A stretch of DNA of 60,000 nt, from positions 3,231,730 to 3,291,729 of the forward strand of contig CAIIXF020000007.1 in assembly GCA_903813345.2 (NCBI GenBank). The letters are read 5' to 3'. The position numbers and the translations under genes were made by a program. Under the pieces are notes generated by a model, which worked only from the letters and a program-made list of their open reading frames with translations, was not told the origin of the DNA and did not search any database. Below, one piece after another: positions 11,878-32,200 of this stretch (the stretch's first letter is position 1; each line of letters starts with the position of its first letter). The DNA comes from Owenia fusiformis. Its lineage: Eukaryota > Annelida > Polychaeta > Sabellida > Oweniidae.

Positions 11878-11903
11878 ATGTCAGCTGTTCTATAATGATG
11901 GCA

Positions 11904-21252
<9,349 letters not shown>

Positions 21253-21436
21253 TTTCTACAACATGATGATGTAAACATGGGTTACAACTTATGTGTTATA
21301 CAATGGAATCTATTGAGATAGATGCTATTTTAGTGGAATTTTGAGGTGGCATAGAGAGTTATAGCTCTATTTACCACTACAAATGTAGAGTGCAATATGA
21401 AAATGATTTTTTCCTTTAGTTTTTTTTGCTCAGACA

Positions 21437-22800
21437 CATAATCATCATCATCATCATCATCATAGTACACGATTCAATCATTTACTGATTACTACATCGC
21501 GGGTTAGTATGCATAGTAAAAGATAAAAACAGTGTTAGAGTAAAAGGTAAAGTTAAAATCGGTTTAAAAACAGTTACACAACAGTAAGAGTTAAGGAATG
21601 GGGTTTTGGTAGTAAGAACCCAGCGTGGTTTTAAAGCCTTCTAATGTTCCCGCTGTCACTATTGATTCTGGAAGTGATTTCCATTCCCTGATTGTATTTG
21701 GGAAGAAAGACTGCAAAGTGACATCTTTGTTGTATCTGTGGCGGACAAAGGCTTGGCTGTTAGTTACTTGTAATCGTCTGGGTCTATTGTGGGAGGGGGG
21801 TTCAAGATATTGGTCCTTGGGAATTCCAACTAGGCTATTGTTGATTTTATAGAGCATGGTGAGCCGTTGTTGTTGTCTTCTCTGCTCCAGAGACTTCCAT
21901 TGTAGCTTGGACAGCATAGCACCGACAGAGCTAACACGGTTGAAGTCATTCATGACATACCGTGCTGCTCTTCGCTGGGTCATCTCCAGAGCTTGTTTTT
22001 GGGTTGATGTGTAAGGGTCCCAGACACAGCCTGCATATTCAAGCCTTGGTCTAATCAGGGTGAAATATGCAGTCTGCTTAGTATGTTGAGGAGCTTTCCA
22101 TAAATGACGTCTCAGCATGCCAAGGAGCTGGTTACTCTTGGTTATGGATTTAGCAATATGCTGGTTCCACTTAAGGTCTGCCTGCACTGTAACACCAAGA
22201 TATTCTGCAGACGATACCTGTTTGAGGGCATGTCCCTGCATGTTGTAGATGGAGACAGCAGGTGTTCGTCTTCCAGTTGCCGACAGCACAGTGCACTTGT
22301 CTGGGTGGAATTGCATCAGCCATTGATTTTCCCAGGCTACTGCAGCATTAAGGTCTTCTTGTAGTAATGCTGCATCGATAGGTGAATCAACTTGTCTGTA
22401 AATGATGCTGTCATCTGCAAAAAGCCTCAAGGTACTATGTTGCAGGACATCAGGTAAGTCGTTAATGTAAATGAGGAAGAGGATCGGACCGAGGACAGTC
22501 CCCTGGGGGACTCCTGATGTTACAGCTGCCTCATCCGATGTCACTCCATCTACACTAACTCTTTGGGTTCTTGCTTGCAGGAAGTCTTTGATCCAGTAGT
22601 TGGCCTGACCTCTGATACCGTAGTATTGGAGTTTGTAAAGCAGGTGGCGATGTGATACTTTGTCAAATGCCTTTGCAAAGTCCATCACTATGACATCAGT
22701 CTGGTGATTAGTGTCATTCGCCAGTACAAGGTCATGGAAAAAGGTGACAAGTTGTGTTTCACATGACCTCTTACTCCTGAAACCATGTTGCACCAAACAT
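21437..22800 (-). mobile_element. 5'-truncated LINE, CR1/L2/Jockey-like reverse transcriptase
   Basis: A single open frame on the minus strand (to the stop at 21591) encodes about 400 residues of a non-LTR reverse transcriptase. Motifs in order are QHGFRSKRSCETQL, VIVMDFAKAFDKVSH (motif A), SGVPQGTVLGPILFLIYIND (motif B) and LFADDSII (catalytic F-ADD box). The thumb and C-terminal region follow. The endonuclease domain and the start of the RT are missing, the usual 5' truncation. A 130-bp 3' UTR ends in a (GAT)n microsatellite at 21440-21461, as is common for this group. The frame is unbroken, suggesting a recent insertion. It lies in the EZH2 5' UTR intron, in the same orientation as EZH2. 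Confidence 0.9.
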
Positions 22801-23125
22801 TTATTAGGGGAGCAAGCTTTGTTGCTACTTGATAAAGTTTTTATATATTGTGTAGCCTACATGTATAATGATAATTTACATAAACACATGTAAAAGAAAT
22901 TGTTAGTGTAAGAACCCCCTCCCTACTAAATTTCCCATAAATCGGACTGTGTTCTCATCTCAAAGTAATGAAAAATTGAGGATCTCTTTGTTAGTTTTAT
23001 GCCTTTCATTCTTGCTATGCCACCTCAAAGATCATAAATTTATGTTAAATCTATAGTCTATAACACAGGGATCAATATTATCATAGAATTGAGGAAATCA
23101 CCACAGTATTTACAACACAATTTAC

Positions 23126-23165
23126 CTTTTTATCTGGAGATTCAGTGAAAATTTTTCAATTCCCG
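23126..23165 (-). other. Probable EZH2 non-coding first exon (3' part)
   Basis: On the minus strand CTCCAGATAAAAAG is followed by a GTAAAT donor (exon edge 23126). It would splice to the acceptor just before the ATG at 21252. The 5' end of the exon is not determined. Confidence 0.5.
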
Positions 23166-23266
23166 CTGCACATTTACGACATTAACCGTGAAGGGGTCGT
23201 CAACCCGGAAGTAAAATTATTCCTTCCTTATGAGTTCCTTGGAATTTCAATGAATTTGGTGGCGAA
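23127..23266. promoter_or_regulatory. Head-to-head EZH2 / PSTPIP promoter region with ETS site
   Basis: About 140 bp separate the probable EZH2 first-exon donor from the PSTPIP start codon on the opposite strand. The interval is less AT-rich than its surroundings and contains CCGGAAGT (23205-23212), an ETS/GABP consensus common in bidirectional promoters. No TATA box is evident. Shared regulation is an inference. Confidence 0.6.
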
Positions 23267-26200
23267 ATGGCTCCTGTAACCTCCTTTGCAGATGTATTTT
23301 GGGTGAGTGACTATATTTCTATCAGTCTAACTTGAAGATGAAATGGGATGATTGTCCAAAGACATTGCCAAACACCAATAGTGGCCAATAGTCAAGATCT
23401 ATTTTACTTTTTATTTGAAAAACAGGTAACTGAACAGAACAGATTACATTTAGATCGAGCAGAAATAAAACAGACTCAGTAAACATAAGCCCATGGAGTA
23501 AATAAATAGCTTCACTGTTCTATGGTTTTAGTGCTCTCCTTTTGAAGAGTGTGTCACTCCCTGAGTCTATAGTGGGGAGGGGGGTATTCATCTTCCTCAT
23601 GAGCATCCAGCTACATGTAGCATCCATTACTTCTCAATGTTCGCATTTGTTCGCTTATGCGTTGCGTCACTATTAACTTTTGAAATCTTTATACACAGTT
23701 GCGGAGGTACAGCTGACATGCATCTGGAAGTTCCGTTGTGCTCACTACCAAACCCTAGACTATATCCTCTAGTCTGAAGAACGAGAATCACAGTTTTGTT
23801 TCACTAGCTCACTACTAGTCCTTCCTACATTACCATTATTTTGCCAATGCATGTACAAGCTCATTTTGTTAGCATGGAACATTCTAACAGAAATCAGATA
23901 AACATTTATGTTTACATGTACATATCAGTATCGGTACATTTTTGATGATACATGATACAATATTTGACGCACACTTTACATATATACAGTATTTGCTCAT
24001 AATTTCAGGGTGGAGATTTTTGCAGTACTCAAGGATTTGAAACAATATGTCGTCGAATGAAGGAAGGGCGTTCTTCAACAAAAGATTTTGAAGATTTCCT
24101 AAAGCAAAGGTATAGTAAAGAAATCAACATAATCAATATTTATCCCTGACCTGCAAAAGTTGGGAAATTTATAGTTTTCTAAAAATGGATAAAATCACAA
24201 TTAAATTTTAGAAATTTTGAAAATTATATTAAACTGAAAAATACATGAAATGAGAAAACAACTGAAATCATAATGTACTGTACATACAGCAGACAGAACA
24301 TGTAATTTGTCATTTTTACTTTAATTTGTCACTGTCTCATATGATTCTATGTCATTGTTTCACTATATTGTTTGCCACGTTCCCATATATTTGTACAGAA
24401 GTAGCTATAAGACATATATGTATTTTGTTTTATAGATTAAAAATTGAACAGGAATACAGCAAAGCCTTGGTTAAACTAGGAAAATCATCAAGTGCTAGTA
24501 ATGAACTTGGGTGAGTGTTATTACTAGATAGATAAAAGTTGAAGCCTGATATAAGTCTTTTTCCTCAACTCCAAATTTCTTGAATATTTCAAACCTCAAA
24601 TGAATTCAATGTCTTTGTAATTACATGTATGTCAGCTATGTCAAAAGTGGGTTGAGTTGGATAACATTTTTTACATTCATTATCAACAGTGTTCATCCAG
24701 CCTACTGAATTTTATGTTATCTGCAATGTAGTTATCCCAGGGTAGTTATCCCGGGGTAGTTATCAGGAAGTACATATAAATGTTTCCTCAAATTGTTGGT
24801 TAAGTGATACTTTCCTTATTATTTGAGCTAATAAAGCTCATATCATTCAATTGTTAGAGTTTAGCATAGGCAATTTTTTTGTAATTGTACTCATGTTATT
24901 GCCTTGTTCATTTTTGATGTTAATTTTCTTGTTCATTTCTTGCTAAATATTCCATGCTAAATATTGTAGTGAATGTCTTGTTGTACTTCTGCCTCTATAT
25001 ATTAAACATACAGTACTGTAATTTGTAGGTCAATGAGGGAGGCATGGGATTGCTTACGTAGTGAAACAGAAAAAATCGGATTAGCACATGTAGAGCTGGC
25101 ACTGTGCTTACAAGAACAAACAGAGAGACTAAACAAGTTCTCGGAACAACAAAAAGCTGAGAGAAAAAGGGTAAGACTGGTGTATGCAGTTGGGTGTATG
25201 TTACATATAAAAAATGGACAACATTTTAACTATACAGTACATAAATAATAGTTGGATATTAACCTAATTTACTGATCATAGCAAAGTTTGAATCAATTCT
25301 TCTCCTGTAGCACTCAGTTGTATGACTAATTCCAAACTGAAAAGCATATAAACCCCATTCAACATGAAACATTTATTTCAAGCTACATAAAGATTACAGC
25401 AAAGAATGTTTATGTCCGAATCTTGACTGTGTACTGTAAGTTACCAGTACTTAAACGCCCGCATACCTATCAACTATATGCAAAATAAAAACTGGGGATT
25501 TGAAATGAAAGTACTCATTTTATAAAGAAGACATGCATTTTCTGTTTCACTTGAAAGAGATCACTTGTAATGAAAAACCAAATATGTTTGGGTGACTTTT
25601 GACTTCCTGGAATTTTGAACCATGTTCTGAATTGAAAATTAACACAAGTACAGTATATTGACATAAAACATCTATTTTTGTATCAAGCTACCTCAATATT
25701 GTAACAGTAGCTAAGCAGTAGAACGAGCAAACTCCAAAGTTAAAAATAGTTCTTTTTTTCAAAGGACCGCAAGTTGCTTGTAGAATGAATCGGGTGGTTT
25801 TTTTCATGAATTTCGCTTATGTTTGAAGATTGCACCATTTAATCCCCTCAAAAATATTTCTCATTTTCAAGGATTTTCTATGGATTAACACCCTGGTGTT
25901 TTTATTTTTCAAACTTCAGAGGGCTGGGAATCATTGATTACAAATGCTTTTGAATAATATAAATGCTGTTTTAAATAGGTTTCATGTTTGCCAATAATTT
26001 CTCAAATTGTGTAAATGTTACCCATTCCTTAATCCTTAGAATTTTCTGTTTAAGGAATTTTCCATAGTAATCCAGTGGTACAGTTCCAATCAGATTTTAA
26101 GATAACAGAAAGTTAATCATTAATACACACCTTATTGGGTTGTTTTGGTTTATATCACAACTCAATAAGGAGATGATTCCTACAACCGCTACACTAAATG

Positions 26201-29200
26201 ATCAACATTTCTGGAACTTTTACAAATTGCTCAAGATGGGTACTAGTATCATTTTTAGGAAAACTTTAGTTTCATTTTGACCATGTATTTGGTAACAGCT
26301 CTTTCTGGACCATATAATAACTAATGATCATCTTTTAAAAACTATTTTAGATTGAGGAGAAAGTCAAACACCACCAGGATTTGAAGAAGAGCCATTACAA
26401 TAAAGTGTTACATGTAAGTCTTAATCTTAAATATTTAAGAAAGATATGCCATAAATCCAACATCTCAAACTTGTTCATCATTCAAATTCATACAGAATAC
26501 TTTCAGAATACATTCAGAATACAGTGGTGTAATTGTTTCAATTTAACATTTATATTAATATAAAATTTCTGTCAGAATGCCTTGAACCCATAATTGAATT
26601 TACACCTATTAATTAAATAATACTCATACAAAGAAGTATCTTTACAACTATGCCACTGCAGTGATCTCGTTTGTACATTGTTAACTAAGTTGACCTTTGG
26701 ATATTCTAGTTTTTCTCAGCCAAAATGGCAATTAAGCCAGACAAATAAATACTGTAAACTCTGAACTACTGTATTTGTATAATTTTCATTTCAGAATAAA
26801 AAAGACTATGAGTCTAAATGCAGAGATGCAGATAAAGCCAAGGAAACCTATAATGCTATCAAACTTAAAGGTGAAGCTACTCAAAAAGATTTAGAAAAAG
26901 TAGGTCAATATATTATTACTAAAGTTAGATTGGTGGTAGAGTACTATTTTATTGAGAGTACTAGTAATCCAGGGATGCCATTATTCTTCGTACTGACAGA
27001 AGTATGAACAAACTTAGTGAGGCTTTGCATACTTTTCAGTGTTCATTAGCGAAATAGAAACACTTGAATTGATAAGTACTCAATCAAAAATACCTCAAAT
27101 GGGCAATATCACAGCTTATAATTAAAAATCAAAAGTTATCCTCTAATGTGTCAGGTTTTTAAATTCTTATCAATATCAACACAAGATGGTGAAAGTGTAG
27201 GTCATTCACTTATTTTCCTTTTTTCTTTGTCAGTACACAGTGAGCCTGTTTAAGCGTTACGCCCACATATATTGTTTGTACGCAGTAAGCCTGTTATGCC
27301 CATATATTGTTTGTACGCAGTGAGCCTGTTTTAGCGTTATGCCCACATATATTGTTTGTACGCAGTGAGCCTGTTTAAGCGTTACGCCCACATATATTGT
27401 TTGTACGCAGTAAGCCTGTTATGCCCATATATTGTTTGTACGCAGTGAGCCTGTTTTAGCGTTATGCCCACATATATTGTTTGTACGCAGTGAGCCTGTT
27501 TAAGCGTTATGCCCACATATATTGTTTGTATGCAGTGAGCCTGTTTAAGCGTTATGCCCACATATATTGTTTGTACGCAGTGAGCCTGTTTAAGTGTTAT
27601 GCCCACATATATTGTTTGTACGCAGTGAGCCTAATTAAGCGTTATGCCCACATATATTGTTTGATCGCAGTGAGCCTGTTTAAGCGTTACGCCCACATAT
27701 ATTGTTTGTACGCAGTGAGCTTGTTATGCCCATATATTGTTTGTACGCAGTGAGCCTGTTTAAGCGTTATGCCCACATATATTGTTTGTACGCAGTGAGC
27801 CTGTTTAAGCGTTATGCCCACATATATAGTTTGTACGCAGTGAGCCTGTTTAAGCGTTATGCCCACATATATTGATTGTACGTAGTGAGCCTGTTTAAGC
27901 ATTATGCCCACATATATTGTTTGTAAGCAGTGAGCCTGTTTAAGCGTTATGCCCACATATATTGTTTGTACGTAGTGAGCCTGTTTAAAGGCCCCATGTA
28001 AAGTTTAAACCACTTTGGCTTATATTGTAGTCTTACCCAATGTTATCAAAATGTGATATGTGAAACTTTTTTTTTTAATTTCAAAAAGTGGTTATTGATA
28101 GACTTTTTGTTCCAAAATTTGTGAATTTATTTAAAACCAACTTTTAGAGGTCACTCATATATTCTAATTAGCCACAATTCATACCAATGCATAGCATACA
28201 TCCTCCCATGTTTTTTGCCGAAAAAATTAAGAAAATCGGATGATAAACAAGCGAGAAATGAACTTATCAGTGCATGAAAATGGTTCTGAGAAAAATGCAT
28301 TTCAAAATTTTAGTTCTCATAGAAACCAATGGTACAATGATATCTAAAACATAATTTATTCTTCCTTTTAATTTGGTTAGACAATCAACATTGGTTTTTA
28401 TGAAAGTCTAGCATATTTAGAAAAGATTGACATCGAAAAAAAAAATTCAATTTTTTTCAAAAAGTTTTTGTTACCTTAGTGACATCACTAATGTTTCAAA
28501 ATATTTTTGATAAGCTAAAACATTGAAGTGGCCCATTAAATATGACATTTTATTATTGAAATAGTGTGTCTTTTGTTCAATCTTTGCATTGGTGTTAAAA
28601 ATATAATCTTTTTTGAAATGCATTAAGAAATATTTGATGATTAAGAAATTTCAACTTTTTTTGAAAAATGGCGGGAAATTTGAATATTTGAGAAATGAAA
28701 TGCTCACAACTTTTTTTTCAAAAAAAAATTTTTGTTCAAAAATCTCTTAAATCACTTTTTAAGTCCTGACAAATAGTAAATGAATGATAAAAAAATATTT
28801 TCAAACTTAAGACGGGGACTTTAAGCGTTATGCCCTCATATATTGTTTGTACGCAGTGAGCCTGTTTAAGCGTTATGCCCACATATATTGTTTGTACGCA
28901 GTGAGCCTGTTTAAGCGTTACGCCCACATATATTGTTTGATCGCAGTGAGCCTGTTTAAGCGTTACGCCCACATATATTGTTTGTACGCAGTGAGCCTGT
29001 TATGCCCATATATTGTTTGTACGCAGTGAGCCTGTTTAAGCGTTATGCCCACATATATTGTTTGTACGCAGTGAGCCTGTTTAAGCATTATGCCCACATA
29101 TATTGTTTGTACGCAGTGAGCCTGTTTAAGCGTTATGCCCACATATATTCTTTGTGAATACCAACAAGACATGAATCTTTGAGATTCTACTAAAACATTT

Positions 29201-32200
29201 TATTTCTAGAAATGCATGAAAGTTGGGGACAATTTGCAACATTTTACAATCTATGCAGTGGGTGTCAGATGCTGTTTATAAACAGGTGCATATAGATGGC
29301 ACCATAACCCCTAAGAGAAAAATAGAACAAATTCAACATTTTTGAACTAAAAATGTCAATCAAAAAACAAAAAGCTTACCATATATGGTCTTTAACTTTT
29401 ATTCTTCAATTTCAGTTGGAAACAAGAATGACAAAAAGTCGTCAAGCAGCCACCTCACAAGGTACATTATTGAGACTTTCAGTACATGTACTTTGTTATT
29501 TTCATTTTTTATAACTTCTTTAAAGGTATATATATATCAGAATCTTAGCTTTTAATTTAGAGTTCTCTGAATAGTTGTTTTCATCAAATGTAGGAACTGC
29601 AACAAATGGCATGTATGTCACACCTTTTACCCAAAGAAATCAAAACATCCTGGGAAAAAATGGAATTTTGAAAGTGGAAAATCTCATGCATCAATTTACA
29701 TTAACTTTTAATTTTATAGTAACTTTTAGGTTTTTAATAAATTGGTTATCAACATTTTTAAATGATTGCCACGTTTGTTGAAATGCCTTTCATGAGAACC
29801 TAGCTACTCATGCTGCTCATGGAACTGTTTTATGATATGGATGTCTGTACTTTTTAGACCAGCAATATAAAATTAGTGTAGAGAGCCTTGAAAAGGTGAG
29901 AAAGGATTGGGAAAAAGAAATGGCCAATGGAGCAAAGGTTCGTAGAAAAAATATTATTTTCTTTCATTCATTTCATATTGCTACTTTAAAGACAATTTTA
30001 AAGTTATACATCAAAGTAATGTCTTACCTCATTTAGTTGATTCATATGTTAATTTTCAATATATTCTTATATTTTCTTCAAAATTCTCTTATTGAAAAGT
30101 AGTAAGAACTTCGAGGGTTACATCCTACATCTTTTATCATTGATCTATATTTTTATTATTATTTTGTATAAAGATCTGAAGTTAATCTGAAGAAAGACCC
30201 CTTAGATGATAAATGCTGCTTCCTAGTCAACTCGTACCCAAGACAACTCGTACCAAAGACAACTTGTACCCAAGACAACTCATACCCAAGTCAACTGGTA
30301 CCCAAGACAACTCGTACCCACGTTTATTTTCTGTATTATGGGTGCATATAAGAAAACAAATTGAGTCTGTGTTAAAATGTTTAATGTTATAATGTGCCTC
30401 AATATTTTTTTTGAATTTAGAAGACATTTTTTCTCAATGGATTAAGCAAAGCATTTTGTTTTAACTTGGATTACCTTTGAAGTGCTTTGAAGGGCTTGTT
30501 CACAACTTTTTTTGTAATACATATATATAAATGAATATAATTACAACAGTAACTTTTAAACAAATGAATCAAACAATTAATTTAGCTTAGTGCATTCAGA
30601 GAAAATTAATAAGGGAACTTTAATCTGTTAATTTCTTTTTCATTTTGAACTTAATTGGATTATATTTGAACACATGCATGCAAAGTGTATTATATCATGT
30701 ATGAATAAGTATCAAAATAATATTTGATATTCATATTATTTAGAATATTTTTTATTCATAATTTTGTGAAGGTGACTTCTTAGAATTATCATTCTTTAAT
30801 CTGATAATATGAAATCCTAAATAGATTATCTGTTTAATAAGAAATAGCCTAGGCGCAAGTTCTGAAAATCTATATATTTTTGATAATACCATATTTCAAG
30901 ATGAATTAGATCTGATATTTGTTCCAAACACTCATTAACATACAAAAATACCACTAATATTGTGAACAATGATTATAAATATGTGGAATAAACATAAATC
31001 TCTTCCCTCGAACATCCGAATCTGTGACCAATATATTTGGTCACAAATTTCAATTGATTTCTTCCAAAAACTCTTCTACATACTTCAAACTATTCTGAAC
31101 TGTATGTAACCATTATAATATGTATATCTATACCCATTCCCAGCCCAACACTTGATTCAAAACAAAACATGTACTTGGGTACAAGTTGTCTTGGGTACGA
31201 GTTGTCTTGGGTACGAGTTGTCTTGGGTACGACTTGACTTGGGTACGAGTTGTCTTGGGTACGAGTTGACCAGTTACCTAAATGCTCATACTGTAACTTG
31301 AAAAGCGTGGAAGATATGACACATAGATTTTGATATGTCACCATTTTAATGATTATCGTGTAATATTTCATAACTTAATTACTCTAATTGATCAAATTTC
31401 ATGAGCTCAGCTTTCCACTTTGTCAATTGTACAGAAAATTGTTTGGATCATGTGAGATGGGGCAATGATGGGAGGACATGATTTTTATTTGAAAGACATA
31501 TAGGTAGTGCCTTTTTAATACATATTATATTTATAGTCATAATTTTAAATGACAGATGAAACCATTTAAAGAAAAGTTTATCTGGATACACTTAATTCTA
31601 GTGTGCCTCTGATCTATAAGTATAATTCCAAATAAATGAATACAAAATAAACAAACCGTACACAGTATGATAGAAGAGCCTTCTTTAAAATCTCATCTAG
31701 ATATGCATGTACACATGTACAGTTATAATTCATGTACTGTTACGCATAGCAGCATATGCCTTCTTGGTGGCTATGGACATTGTAAAAAAAGTAAAAAAAT
31801 TGAATCCACTTGAACTTTTCCAGGCCTTGCAGCAGATAGAGGAAGAAAGAATGCGTTTTACCAGACAGGAGCTATGGTTTCATACAAATATCATATCACA
31901 GGCCTGTGTTGAGGTTGACAGGGTAAGACTTGAAATAGAACTAACTCATTATATCTCACCACAAGAGCTATGGTTTCATACAAATATCATATCACAGGCT
32001 TGTGTGGGGGTTGACAGGGTAAGACTTGAAATATAACTAACTCATTATATCTCACCACAAGAGCTATGGTTACATACAAATATCATATCACAGGCCTGTG
32101 TGGAGGTTGACAGGGTAAGACTTGAAATATAACTAACGCATTATATCACTACCACAAGTGGTGACATATTGTTATAGTCTTTAACTTTTTTGTGGAAGGT

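Noticed and set aside
24728-24766. Solo end of the 16-bp foldback family
   Set aside because: The period is nearer 14 bp, no inverted partner was found nearby, and the similarity is short.
27238-29172. ORFs encoding repeated ITLKQAHCVQTIYVG or CLYAVSLFKRYAHIY peptides
   Set aside because: The 45-bp minisatellite unit is a multiple of three and so stays in frame. The array lies in a PSTPIP intron and is broken by a transposon.
31824-32150. Three separate PSTPIP exons from the 96-bp repeats
   Set aside because: Copies 2 and 3 lack the true acceptor and the first 44 or so bases of the exon. They duplicate only its 3' part and donor, and copy 3 is cut off by a stop.
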